From: Onchocerca volvulus
Taxonomy: Eukaryota > Nematoda > Chromadorea > Rhabditida > Onchocercidae
Length of the DNA stretch: 64,000 bases
NCBI GenBank assembly: GCA_000499405.2
Contig: HG738139.1
Location: 10,440,616-10,504,615, forward strand
Reading direction: 5' to 3'
The notes under the pieces are model-generated. The model was given only the letters and a program-made list of their open reading frames with translations, was not told the DNA's origin and did no database searches. Below, piece by piece: positions 1 to 13,588 of the stretch (positions within the stretch are counted from its first letter, which is position 1; every line of letters starts with the position of its first letter). The position numbers and the translations under genes were made by a program.

Positions 1-129
1 ACTGCTTTTTCCTTCTCATATCCTCATGTAGTTTCCAGCTTAGGTGGGATTTCTGAGTTATTTTAACTTTTATGCCTGAAACAGTTTCATATTTCGCATT
101 CTTTTCCTTCAATTTCGAAAATATTTTAG

Positions 130-3100
130 GGTATGTCCCGTATTGCCGGTGCAGCCAGAGACCAACTAGAGCATGGACTACCTATGGATTATGTCAAAGT
201 TCCGACTTGGAAGGTTATCTTATTTACTGTTAAAAAATTCAATTCAAGTTCTTTCTTTCGAGTTAATATTTTAGTCAGAAACAGGTGTTATTATTTATTG
301 CTGATAGCATAATAAGTTTGAAATAAAACAGTTTCATATCAAACGAATTACTGGTCTTCTGATGACCCATTTCCATATAAGAATAGTAAATAATAAACTG
401 AAAATATAAAATTTTATTCGTGAAAACCGATTCAATTTTCTAGAATATTTTTGACTGTGAGTTGAAAAAAGTTCTGAAGATCTTGAAAAAATATCGAAGT
501 AGAAATTATTTTTTAGGATAAAATGGAACAGCAAAAGCCACATATTGATTACAGTGAAGTATTTGATGAGGATGTTGGACAGGAGGAAGGAATGTGGGTT
601 TGGGAGATTGAAAATTTCTATCCCAGTATATTAGATTCGTCAATGCATGGCCATTTTTATGATGCTGATTGCTATCTCATACTACGTACTGCAAAGGTAT
701 AATTTGAATTTCGTGAAAGCTTTACTAAAGCATAATAATAATTGTATCTTATCTGTAATTGATAGAGAAAATGAAATCAGGGTAGTTTCATATAAATTTC
801 ATTTTAGATCTCAAAGTATTCGTACGTTATACTAAATCCATTTTTAAACTGATATTAGTGCTAGTTGTACTGAAAAGACATGGTAATTTAAGATTTCAAA
901 TTAAATTAAATTATATCTCTGCATATCGAATAATGTACGTCCTTGCTAAAGCAATTATCTTAATTATCTAAGTGAACCGAACATGTCTCTGTTAAGATTA
1001 TAACTGCATATCATAGTACCAAACATTCGCCTTATAAAGAAGACAACAACGCGTTGAATCATTTATTTTAATCTATTTACAGTAGTTCATAAATTTATCA
1101 AGTATAAAACTGCTAATTGAAGAATTGGTTTTTTTAAAGGAAGAGTCTGGCGCCTTAAAGCATTCAATTTTCTATTGGATCGGAGAAAACTCATCATTAG
1201 ATAAAGGCATGTGTGCAGCTGTTCATGCCGTAAATTTACGAAATCATTTAGGTGCTACTTGCAGGTAGAATTTCTGCAAGTTTCTAATTTAATTTAATTG
1301 AAATAAATATAGCCCCATAATATAAGATTAATAAAATTGTAAAGTTAATTAGTTGGAAACAATATTGTGGAACATCTCATTGTTTTTTCATGTTCTCGTT
1401 ATATTATCAAACAAAAGATTGTCGCTGTCATAGTCAAGAATATTTGCAGAACTGAAAGGGAGGAAATGAATGATGAATCTGATGACTTTTTGGAGTTATT
1501 CGGAGAAGAAATTACTTATATTGAGGGAGCACGAACAGCTTCTGGTTTTTATACTGTTGAAAAAGCGACGCATACAACACGGTAGAGTATTTTTTTAATT
1601 CAGGAATAAAATATTTCATTGGAAGGTTAACTTTTTGTGGATAAATAGTCAGTAATAATCGCTTTAGAATTTGTGATTTCAACTTTCAGTCTTTATCGTG
1701 CATCCGTAATAGGAAACACAATTGAAATGGAGCCAGTTCCAGTATCTCCGGATAGTTTAGATCCACGATATGTGTTTTTACTTGATGCTGGTAACACGAT
1801 TTGGATTTGGAGTGGACGAAAAGCTAGGGTATTTTTTTGTCCTTTTATTTATAATAGGCTGTATATTGGTTTATTAGTTTATAATGGGCTGTATATTTTG
1901 GTTAGATTTAATTTTCTATTTCTTGATTTGTATCATTATTTGCTAAAATTGTGTTCTGATTAAGATATATATTAGTAGATCTTTCAGTTTTGATTATTTT
2001 TGTAATTTTTTGTACTTTTCCTAATGCTTTATGCTTTTTGGTTGTCCTTGTTTTCGCGTTTTTTCTCCTTATTTTTTTTTTTTTTTTTTTGATTTTATCT
2101 AGTGTAGTACAGCAAAGAGGCAAGATCAGTGAGATTCATTTTTGAGGTAAAAAATAATTTTCATGTTTATCAGATAACTGTGTCGAACAAAGCTCGTTTA
2201 TTTGCTGAAAAAATGAATAAAAAAGACAGAAAAGGACGATCGGAGATTGAAACATGCACAGAACTACGCACACCGGAAGAATTTTGGATGTCTTTGTATG
2301 GTTAGTATCAAATGGAATTAGATTTCAAAATTCTTGAACTTCTGTATTACTAAGAATGCTAATGATGTAATTTTTAAAAATTATTAATCTTTTTTTTTTT
2401 GCGTCAAGTTTCATCAAATAATATTTTTTCTCTCAGGAAAACCTAATAAACCGGAGGATCCGATAGTGGAACATGTGGATGCTAATTTTGTTCGTGAAAG
2501 GAGACGTTTGTATCAAGTACAAATTGGTATGGGATTCCTAGAACTACCTCAAATAGAGCTTAAACATAGTATCCTGAAGCAGGTAAACATATACTTTATA
2601 CTGGGAATGAAAAATACAGACACAAAATCACTTATTTCAAAATGGAAAATCTTATTTTCAAATAAAAATGACTAATTTAAAGGATATGCTTGACACGAAA
2701 TGTGCATATATTCTGGATTGTACGTCAGATATATTTCTGTGGGTTGGCAGAAAAGCAAATCGATTAGTGAAAATGGCAGGACAGGTAATTTTTCATCAGT
2801 TATTGCATTTTATATTGTTTTTGCATTTCAAATTGTTTTTATTTTTTGTTCTTGAAATGTATAATTTAATATGACTTTTTTTTTCGATACAAATTATGTT
2901 TTTTTTTTTTTTTTTTTGCAAATCTTTTACGTTTATTCTTTCACTGATTTAAATGGGAAACTTTGAAATATTTATGCAAAGCAAAATATGAAGTGAATTT
3001 TCGCTCCACAAAACATATGGTGAAAATCGCAATATCTTGCATTACTTTATTTTTTTGCCAGCGCGCACTTAATATAGCGTTCTAAAATTTCTGATCCTGG

Positions 3101-6100
3101 GAAAAGTTTACTCACTTCAAAGTGTACCATCTTTTGAAAAAAAAATCATTTTGAATTTTAAAAGATTACAGAAAATGGTGGTAGAATTGCATGAAATGTT
3201 GGAAAGGCCAAATTACACAATAATTTCACGTGAAACAGAAGGCGAAGAATCAACGATGTTCAGGTTTTTTTTTTTTTTTTTTCTGATTTCCAAGGTCGAA
3301 TATGATTGTCTGTTTTAAAACTTTTAAACTTATTTCTTAAAAATTTCGATTTAAAGAAGTATTAGAAAATTGCTAAAAAGAGCTGTATTATAGATCAAAA
3401 TTCCAAGGCTGGGATGATATCATACCATTTGATTTTACGAGAACTGCCGAAAGCGTCCAGAGAAGAGGAGCCGATTTAAAAGTAAGACTTTCTGTTACTG
3501 CTAATAGGATAACTTTTATATTTTGTTACTCGAAAGTGCAAAATTCAAATAGTAACATGAATTTTTCGTTTTGTTTGAAGATAATTATGGAACGAGATAA
3601 AATAAAAACTGATTTGGCACCATTATTTTTGCCGCGACAGTCAGCTATGAGTGAGGAAGAAGCTAATCAAATAATGGAAGAATGTAACGAAGATCTCGAA
3701 CTTCTTGAACCTTTTGTCTTGGTAAACTATGCCTTACTCTTTAAAATTACTTTAAATATTTTTGACAACAAGTTATTACATTAATATTCGGAAATTCTTG
3801 GAATATAGTTATAAAAGAAGTAATTGTTCTAATTATTCCGATCCTAATCAAGATCATGGGGATCACCTTTTACAGTATGAGATTAAGGAAGCACAAAAGT
3901 TTGGTAAGACAGAAAATGTATTACTCATTCTTTCATTTCCTTTTTTTTTTTTTGCTCATCTGTCTTTAAAAAAATTTTTGTAATTGAAAAAATGATTTTT
4001 TATAGGAAGGGAAAAAATTTGTCCGGTTACCGCAGGAGGAACTAGGCACTTTTTACACAATGGATTGTTATGTATTTCTTTGTCGATATGAAGTGATACC
4101 AGAAGATGATGATACAGATTTGGACGAAGAAGAAATGGAATTGAATGATCAGAAAAATGATTTCGCTAGTGATGGTAGTGGCACAATACAGATATTTAGA
4201 CGCAAGGTTAGATCTGATATTATTGAAATGAAATTCGAAATATCATGAAATGAAAAAATTCGAAATATATGTCAGAACGATAATATGAATTAAAATTATA
4301 AAAGAAATTTTGATTAAACTGTATCCATTTCTGCATTTTCCAAACCTTCTCTTTGAAAATAAATGACTAGCTTATTTTATATGAAATAGTCACAATGCCA
4401 CATATTTTTGTGAATATCTAAATTGTCTATTATGATAATGAGTAAAGAGCTCTAGCATGATTTTTAATTTTAATTAACTAAACGCTGTTATATTGCGATA
4501 ATCCAGGAACCAGAAGAAGTGCAAGAAGATTTTAAATGTGTGGTATACTTTTGGCAGGGACGTGATGCAAACAATATGGGTTGGCTTCACTTTACATTCA
4601 GTTTACAGGTTTGCTACTAAGCTTGGAAGCGATTTGAATTTTGTGTTATTGTAAAATTTCAATGGAAAACGTGTACAGTATTATTTTGTTATAAAAATTT
4701 ACTTTATGAAATGGAAAAAGTATTTCACATTTGTTCATGATATTTTTTTTTCAGAAAAAATTTGAGGGTCTTTTTAAAGACAAACTTGAAGTTGTTCGCA
4801 TGTATCAACAGCAAGAGAATCATAAATTTCTTTCACATTTCCACAAAAAATTTGTTATTCGACGTGGTCGACGAGGTTTAACAATGAACCTTGGAGGTTA
4901 TTTGTTTCTTTTTGTTTTCAGTTATTTGAAATGGTTTTAATTGTGTCCCAACAGAAAGCCAATGAGCGTTTTTATAGCATGCAGTTTTGTCTTCATCAGA
5001 AATAAGCTATATAGAATGGTCAGTGAGTAGTTGCTAGCTTTTAGTAAGAATAATTTAACTGAAATTGCATAGAGCCTTATTTCGCATTAAAATCTGATAA
5101 TACTTTCCAAGTTACTGAGAAGTTTCTCTCCATCTATTTGTATGAGCAATTTGTAATTGAAAATAGTATTAGATTTAAAGAGATTGATTAGTATTTTTTA
5201 TTATAGGACGTTGGCCAGAACTATTCTTAATGCGTGCCAATGGTTCTTCAGTATGCATGCGAACTATTCAAATCGATTGTCGAGCAAATAAGCTCAATTC
5301 AGCTTTTTGTTGTATTCTTCGAGCCCCGTTCAAAGTGGCTGATGAGAATGGATTAGAGGGTAAAATATTCGTTTGGTATGGCAGTAAGAGTAATCCAAAT
5401 CATCATGATCTTTGTTTACAGGTTATTTTATCGATTTTGTCTTTGCTTACTCTTTAATTCCTTTTATTTACAATATAAATTCGAAACACAGAGAAAAATT
5501 GGCGTTATGATTTAAATCACATGCTAGTGTATATTGAGTTTATTCATCGCTGTTTAAATACATATGTAATATGACATTTCGAGGCTTGTTGAAATCAGCT
5601 TTGATTGCCGCGTTCAATTTACAGGTGGCAAGTGAATTGATAAATCGAAACAATGAATTTCCAGTAGAAATTGTGAGGGAAGGTGAGGAGCCTGAAATAT
5701 TCTGGCAGTATCTAGGAGGTAAAGAAAAATATGATAACAACGGGGATTTTTTAAATTTCACAAGGCTCTTCCGTTGTACAAATGAGAAAGGATATTTCAT
5801 GGTCTCCGAAAAAACTGTTGATTTCTGCCAGGTAAATGTAATTGTTTCAATTGTGTAATTTGCCGAAAAATGAATTTTATTTCTGAAATTATATCATAGA
5901 ATTTTCTTTGACACATTATTACATAAGTGGAGCTTAATTTCCGGAAAGAATTTGGATATTTGTATAACACATGAATGAATTAAACAGGTGAAAATTCGAG
6001 CAATAATTTTGTGTTGGTATAAGTTTCAATAAAATGCATTTAAAAGTAGGCAGTTTATTTTTGTAGGACGACTTGGATGATGATGATATCATGATTTTGG

Positions 6101-6421
6101 ACAATGGAGATTTGGTCTTCCTTTGGATGGGATATCACGCCAGTGACGTAGAAGTTAAACTGGCTTATAAAGCTGCTCAGGTATCCTTTTTACTTTTTTG
6201 TTTTCAAATATGTATTTCTCTGCTTAAATATTCTAAATTTGATGTGAAGCACGGAAATGAAGAATTGGAAATTATAGGTTTATGTTGCACATTTGAAGAT
6301 GAAAGAGCCTGAAAGGCCGCGAAAGTTGGTGTTAAGCTTGAAAGGTCGAGAATCTCGACGATTTACAAAATGCTTCCATGCTTGGGGGAAGCATAAAATT
6401 CCAGCTGGAGACGAAGTCTAA
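130..6421 (+). CDS. fli-1: Flightless-1 homologue, gelsolin-like region (5' partial)
   Basis: Flightless-1 binds and remodels actin and acts as a nuclear-receptor coactivator. Its N-terminal leucine-rich repeats lie upstream of the window; the gelsolin-like repeats are here. Eighteen exons join in consistent phase: 130-213, 517-696, 1140-1264, 1450-1581, 1690-1828, 2174-2300, 2437-2582, 2683-2784, 3172-3263, 3394-3481, 3581-3721, 4006-4206, 4507-4608, 4755-4896, 5207-5421, 5625-5831, 6067-6180, 6278-6421 (stop TAA). Family landmarks in order: LDYSE-like [150 protein letters not shown], and C-terminal FTKCFHAW. An acidic insert ([16 protein letters not shown]) sits in the exon at 4006, where vertebrate FLII also has one. 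The match is continuous along the whole length, so identity is firm; exact boundaries are by eye. Confidence 0.95.
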
Positions 6422-6602
6422 CTTCCAGAGTTCACTGTCTTAGTCGGGTCATTTGAATATTATAACTGGTCTCAATAGATAAATGGGTCTTTTCTCCCTC
6501 ACTTATTCAGTCCACGGTTATCTTTTGTATTTGAATTCGCATGCTTCACTAAATGCATAATGTATTTTTCTGAACATATATACACATATCCCATAAGCAT
6601 GT

Positions 6603-6608
6603 AATAAA
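6603..6608 (+). terminator. Candidate fli-1 polyadenylation signal
   Basis: An AATAAA hexamer lies about 180 bases after the fli-1 stop codon, the first one downstream. The position suits a short nematode 3' UTR. There is no transcript evidence, and the hexamer is common by chance in DNA this AT-rich. Confidence 0.4.
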
Positions 6609-7229
6609 AATACTGTCACTTTATCTTAGGCGGCATAAATATAAGCTGTAAAAATGTTAATGCATTTAGGCTTTATTTATTGTTCTCTTTTCTTTTGTTT
6701 TAAAGTGCCTTATAAATATTTCTTATAATGACGACTATATTTAAAAAACAAAAATAATTTATATCCGTGGTGTAGCAAAAAACAAACCGACGATTGAAAG
6801 TAGGGAACTTTTCTCAGATAATTTGCTTTCAAATAGTTTAAAGCTGATGAAAATAACGATCCAAGTTTCAGCATTCATACTGCTTTCTGTCTTTCAAGAT
6901 GAAAACAAATATTGGGATATTATCCTTTCAATTCTGTGTGTTACAGAACTGTTTGTAGAATTTTTGTCATATCTCAAATCGCTGTATAATTTATTTAACA
7001 GAATTTTGTCTTTCGTTATTTCTGTGTTTGATTTGGTGGTGATTTGCCAACGAAAATCCAGACTGTGCAATATTTCATATGACTTTTTTGTTTAATGTTC
7101 ATTTCTTTTATGTTACACTAGTGATTTATGCTTAAATGCAAATAATGACGAATAATTATAAGCAAATGAAATTACTCAAGAAATAATACATACTCCGATG
7201 AAAATTAAAAAAGTAAATTATCATTAAAT
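6609..7229. other. Intergenic between convergent fli-1 and APC5
   Basis: AT-rich DNA holding the 3' flanks of two convergent genes. A 90-codon open frame on the + strand (6823-7095) has no start context, splice partner or family likeness. Nothing else is supported. Confidence 0.6.
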
Positions 7230-10200
7230 TCATAAAATTGTCCAATCAATTTGCCCTAGATACTGTTCTTCCATATTGCAAAACAGTGCTGCACATTCAT
7301 CCCGTTCATCAATTCGTTTGCAGCTGTCAAACAGTTTCGCGGCAGTAAGAAGAACGACTTTTTCAAGAAGTGGTGCAGAAGCACGGCGAAATTCTCGACG
7401 AGCTGCAGCTAAAGCATTGAGTTGTTGTGAAATTGTATCTGTAACAGGAGTCATGCTTTCACACTACAGTATAGCTAACAACAATAAAAGTAATCTAAAG
7501 CATTAGAACTCTTCGGGAATCGATGAATGTTGTTCTTTGGCACACAGTGATTTTTACAATATAAATTCGCGGACACGTGAATAGGCTGAGAGTGAGAGGA
7601 ATAGGTCAGAATGAGATCCGTTTTTTGTGACAGCTAAACTTCAACAACATTAATAAAATAAATTCCATCAAATTAAATAATTCAATTCGCAATTTTATTT
7701 CTACTCTGGCTTAGATTTATTTTAGTCTTTTATTGAACAGAAATTTACTTCCGAAATTCCAGAAATGGTCAAAATTTATTAATCAGGTAGTGAAGATCTG
7801 AAGTCGGATTACTGCAGTAAGGTCGAGAATTTTGTGGATTATTTACTGTCTCAATTTACCTGAAGATGCATCATTTTTCTGAGCATAGGCTGTGAAAATA
7901 GTCATATGTAAAAAAGCATTTTCCAAAGGTTGACATCGAATTTTAAGAGTCCATTCACAATCTTCAATTTTTGTTAATGCTTCGTCAAATCGTCCCTCCA
8001 TTGCCTGAATAGAAAAATAAATTAAATACCAGATTTTATAAAAGTATAAAAACATCCAATGTGTAAGATTTAGATGGTTTATAAACACCAGCATCTAAAT
8101 CTTATACATTCCTAAATGAGCTTACAAAAATTCCAGTTTCTTAGTTTCAGTCTCCTCTATCGTCATGATTCAGATATTTATTAAAAAAAAAAAAAAAAAA
8201 AACTGTCTTAAGATGGTGAAATATAAAACAAGGCTTTCTAACTCCTCAAATTATGTCGATATAGATCTAAAGATAATTGAAATATTGGTATCAGTAAATA
8301 CAAAACTAAAAATGTTGTAACAAATGAATGATTTTTATTCTGAAACAGGAAAGAAAAAAAATTACTATTGAAATTTACATCGATGTAAGCAACACGTCGC
8401 ATAATAATCGCCTGAAATGTATCCAAGGAATGCTTACACGCAAGATTCTTGCACTGCTCCAGAATTGATAGCGCTACATGCTCCAAATTGTTTGAGGCAT
8501 ATAACATTGCTAATGTTATATCACATCTGAAAAAATCTCGAAATATTTATGATCTTTTTTTATTACAAAAAACAATCTTTAAACTAGTCGTATATCTATT
8601 TCATCAGTTCGATTGCTGAATTAAATTTAACAATGGTTACCTTAATCTTAGCCTCAAATCTTTCGAATTCTTTACTCTTTCGACATTTTCTCTCGCTATA
8701 TTTATTGCTTCCTGCAGATCACCTTTGGAATGAAGCAAAATGGCTTTCCTGAAATATCTATATTTAGTAAAACTAAACCATATCATTCTAAAGAACGAAA
8801 TCAAAAATGTCTTTTTCTTTAATAAACGCATTTCTTAGCCTTAAATTTTTTGAATTCTCTACTTTTTAATATTTAAAATTTCACAAACTGGAACCTTAAA
8901 CCAGCTTCCGAAGGAGCTAATTGTTCCATTATTAATAACCACTGATCAGCAGCTATCCAGTTACCAAAAAAAAAAGCACGATCATATTCAATCAATGATT
9001 CACACAACTTCCAGTGAAAGGCACACTAAAATCAGAAAAATAATATTTCCGAATATGATTAAATTAATTTTGTGAGTTGAAATTTACAAAAAATCCAGAC
9101 TATAATTTACAATTGCAAGTTTGTCGCTTTTAATTAATCTAATATCATTTACAGAAATACAATGGCATCTATTAAAGCTTCTCATTTTACTTACCTATTT
9201 GCTAAATAACAAATCATTCAACGTACTATAAGAGGCAAAATAAGATCCATAAAATAACGCGAAACAAAAGAAATACCTGCCAGTTGTTTTTCTCCGTGAA
9301 TCGCGTTTTCAACCTTTTCACCAACGCGCATGCTTCATCAAATTTTCCGTTTAAAGCATGAGCGTAAGCGATATTTACTGCAGCAATTACCTAAACTCAA
9401 GCAAGCTTCGGTTTATAAATTATTCATGAAGTCGAAAAAAAAGTCAGAAAAAAGTTCGAAATTCAAAGTCAACTTTATATTTTCAATATGCGCAAAATGG
9501 AATGTCAAAGGACTGATTGACAGATTCACTAATTTATGTGCCAAAGGTTATATTTTAAACACAGCAAATTAATTTAAAATTTTATGACGGAAATATAAAT
9601 ACAAATTAGCCAATGATGATTAGTGCACTCTGGCTGGGAAAAGAAACTAAACAACAGAATAAAGAAGTTTTGAGTCGAGTTAATGGCTATAAGGATTAAG
9701 AAAGGATTAGAACAAAATAATTATAAATATGTAAATTCTTACATGAGATTCAGTATCATATCGTTGACACCACTGATCACCTAGATTAAAATAGAGAATA
9801 CGATTGCAGTCGCTAGTAGCTGAATCAACAAAACCATTTGCAAGTTTTATGGTGGCAGAAATTACACGGGAAGCTTCATTCACAAGTCGTGATTGAGATT
9901 CTCGATCAACACCGTAATCAGCACCAGCACAAGTTTCTAAGCCCTTTACCATACTGAAGTTTTTTATTTCTTATAAATCAAAATTCTTATGGGATATAAG
10001 AATATTTTGAAACCATTCTATATTTTAGGACACTGTGAAATGAAGACTAAGCAATTCTACTTATAACTTCAGGCAATGATTGATAAGCAGAAAATTATAG
10101 TACATAACGGAAACACTAAATAATACACTCCCACCTTTTTGGATCATTAGCTGATCTTGCTAGACTGATACAGTTTTGTAATGTAGCACAGTCATTGAGT

Positions 10201-13200
10201 TGCTTAATAAAGGCTCTTGTATCAGCTTCTTCAGTTTTGATCTTATCATCTTCTTCTGTTGGTTCTTGAGTTTCACCATTGCCAATCGACATTGATGCAA
10301 GCAATGACACCGAAATAAAATGGGCTAAAAATTAATCTCGAGTTGCCCTGTTTTAATTTACTATTCTACATTATTCAAATTCAAAAAGGAAAAAAGAAAA
10401 AATCAGATAACAAAAAATAAATTGACTCCCATGGCAGCTATCAAAAAGGATGTCGTAGTAAAAATTACTTTTCGACTCATCGATTGAATCATTTTCTCCA
10501 GATGAATTTAAATCTTCGTCTACATTGATTGCAGCTTGTTCAACCTCAGCCAACCGTAAACAGACCAAATCGTGGCTCGTTTGGGCTTGGTGGACTGCTT
10601 CGGATAAAAAGTGCCGAGCATGGTCCCTATGAAATGTCTTTATTAATTTTTTTTTTTTTTAAACCGCACAATTTCAATAAGAATAATTGAAGTTAATTCT
10701 GTGCAGTAAGAAAAATTAAATCGCAAGTAAATTGCGTAGTTTAAAATCTTAATTACTAAGGTATAAGAAATATTAAAGTCTACTCGAAAGACTCACTGAC
10801 TGATACTTGCTAAAAAATGACGCAGATGAGCTATAAATAATATAATCACACATTTCACTTCCTCATAGTTATTCATCATAGAATTATAAAGTCCATTTTT
10901 CTAAATAAATATTTAAACAAACAAGGATCACAAGCAAAACAGTCACAATTTTTTGACTTTATGCAAATTTTTGGATAACATTTGAACATATCCTGAACCA
11001 TGGAATATTAAAAATTTAATCATAACTAACTTATATCCAAAAATTCGAGCAAGTCGCGCATGCAACAAAGGTGCATAACGTAAGGGACGTTGGTCAGTAG
11101 CAGTAATTGAACGATTTATACTACTCGTTTCATTAATGCGTATTGCAGTCCAATCGAAAAATTGTTGTAATGCTTCACCAGCTTCGAATATATTATGAGA
11201 ACGTATTGCATTCATCATATCAACCAGATGCTGAACATGATAGTTTTAAGAGAATAAATTATATAAGTTATACAGTAAAGTGGAACGATATACCGAAGAC
11301 TTTCAAAATCAACAATTATGTATTACAAAAGTACTCAAAATGAGACAGATATTACAGAAGTACTCAAAATAGACAGCATGTATATGATTTTATGCATACT
11401 AATAATAGTGAAAGATAATATAAATAATTATGCTATATTGGATATCTATGTTTTCATAACGGAATGACAGAATGAACAATTATTGAAGTAATCATCAACA
11501 GGTAAGCATACATTAGCTTATACGAAGGAAAAATTTTTAATAATTTTAAATGGCAATAAAGAAAGTATAAACTAACCACAAGTGGTAAATCAGGATAATT
11601 TTTCTTGATGAAATCGCAAGCAGCCTTTAGTTGCTTTTCTTCCATTGCTTCATCTGGTGAAACATGCAATGCATGCAACTGTCGACTAATAAGAGCTCGA
11701 GCTCTACTTGAAGAAAGTAGTTCAGTTAAATGTGGTTGTGCACCAGGATGTTGCTGTAATTCGTAAAGTGTTGTAGATGGTAAAGGTATATCAGTTTTGA
11801 AAAGACTCTTCCTGCACTGTTTATCACGATCTCCAATTTCAGCCGCATTTTTCTTTTTACTTGCTGGTGATATTGAGGCTTTCAAAAATTCTTCACTCAT
11901 TCTTGTAGCTCTGAAAGGGACACATAAAATGTTCTGTTCATAAGCTAGAGCCAAATTTACATCATTAACATCTTTGAATATGCTATTATATATAATACCT
12001 GCTCGTGGATGGACTATATGAAGAATGAACAAGCTAACAGCAGCTATATCATTCCAATTCAATCTATTTAATAGTTTATCAACAGTATGATTAAAAAAAT
12101 AAATTACCTGTCTTTAATTGGTGTAACTCTCAAATGAGTTATATCATCTATAAGAGGAGCCAGATGCGTGTCTCCTAAATTTTTAATAAATGTATATTTT
12201 CAAGAATACAATATTACAACTGACTTCATTATTAATCTTATTGCTTTTATCCTTCAATGAGCAAAAGTTGCATGAAATACTATTATACAAGTTAGATGAA
12301 AAAATAAAAATATCAATATGTAAAATCAGTCTGTTGACATCATATTTGCTTGGCAAACAAAAATGAAACGAAAATTGTATATGAACCTGACATGGTTGAC
12401 GTAGTAGCGACTAAATCAGATATATTCTTCGTATAGCCACCAAAAAGATCACTGCGAGCAGCAGGACGAGAATCATCTAGCCATTCCAACCACTGCTTAT
12501 GTGATCGTTGGATTTGCGTAATACTTTGACAGGCTTGTGTGACCGCTAACTTAAATTGTTTGCAGACTTATGGAAATCAAATATTCTCATTATATATTCT
12601 TTTATACATCAAAATCAAAGTTGATTAAATCTAATTTCGATTATGTCAATCTGTGCAAAAAGATGAATCCGTTGAAATTAGCAAATAACAACAAGATCAA
12701 TCAAAATACCTTGCGAACAAAAATACCGATAAGACTTTTGGGCAAAGCAAATGGCTGTCCCAAACGGTCTAATTTTCGAGGTTGATAAAATAATTCATCA
12801 CGACGAATAAGTATTTCCACATTTCCACGATGGATATCTATTCTGCAAAAATTTCCGCCCATTTAAAATTAATGATATGAAACAGAGAAGAAATTTTTAA
12901 AATATAAAATTCTTCAAACTAACAATCTGCTTTAGTATTGTAACTTTCTTACTTATCATTATGCATGCAATTCTTTTAATCATTTTTAAAATTTATTTTC
13001 ATATTAACAGATTGATCACAATTATTTTTTCCAATCTTATAATAACTGAAGTCCAGCTTCAAATTTTTCCAGTTGCCGACTAATAATTTAGCAGTAAAAG
13101 AAAAGAAAACTTACTTTGCCATAAATTCCAAAAATAGATCCACTGAAACTTCTTTCAATGGTGTCATTACCATATTAATCATTTCTGGAAAACTTAAATT

Positions 13201-13572
13201 AACGGCGTTTAGAAGTGAATGTACCAATGATGATAGCTGATAGTGTTCTTTTTGGGTGAACGGCTTTAACCGATGATTTGTATCCAAAACCCGTATAAGA
13301 AGATAGATAGCAAGCTGAAATATGCAGAAAACTTCATTCTTGAACGAATATAATGGAAAACTTATTATTTCACCATGCATGATCTAAATCTGAATCAACT
13401 ATACTATTAATTTAGGATTTACAGTTATAATAATATTGATTTCTTCATATAGAAAAAAATAAATAAATAAACAAACTCGATACGGTGTAACGGGTTCACC
13501 AGGTGAATTGTCGAAAACGAAACTAAATGCTTCATCCAAACTAAAGCTACAATGAACCAAATCCTCTGCCAT
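7230..13572 (-). CDS. ANAPC5: Anaphase-promoting complex subunit 5 (APC5)
   Basis: APC5 is a TPR scaffold subunit of the APC/C ubiquitin ligase, which drives metaphase-anaphase transition and mitotic exit (C. elegans orthologue gfi-3). Exons on the complement, 5' to 3': 13572-13477 (ATG), 13314-13115, 12842-12710, 12549-12387, 12174-12108, 11910-11577, 11230-11031, 10626-10469, 10324-10135, 9953-9743, 9390-9277, 9025-8895, 8748-8641, 8526-8379, 8004-7860, 7438-7230. All phases agree. Matches to human APC5 by memory include VTPYRLAIYLLI near the N-terminus (human VTPYKIAVLVLL), LRYAPLLHARLARIFG (human LRYAALNLAALHCRFG), HWKLCESLIEYDRAF (human LWMLCDQKIQFDRAM), and the C-terminal stretch RDECAALFCNMEEQYL (human RNRCAMLFRQLHQEL). 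The protein is about 760 residues, close to the family size. An exon near 11911-12063 may be included or skipped. The start was chosen because an acceptor-like CAG lies 13 bases upstream and the VTPYR motif follows closely. Confidence 0.92.
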
Positions 13573-13585
13573 ACCAGTTTGTTTC

Positions 13586-13588
13586 CTG
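13586..13588 (-). promoter_or_regulatory. Possible spliced-leader acceptor of APC5
   Basis: On the complement, a TATACAG acceptor ends 13 bases before the chosen APC5 ATG, with no obvious upstream coding exon. In nematodes this arrangement is typical of SL1 trans-splicing. It could also be an ordinary cis-splice acceptor of a 5' UTR intron. Confidence 0.35.

Noticed and set aside
3809..3905. Coding-like segment with an excellent GTAAGA donor inside a fli-1 intron
   Set aside because: Flanking fli-1 exons join directly in phase 0 and match the family without a gap (FVL-EGKKF). The segment cannot be inserted in the frame that reads well.
6823..7095. 90-codon open frame between fli-1 and APC5
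   Set aside because: Hydrophobic AT-rich translation with no splice context, and it lies in the shared 3' flank of two convergent genes.
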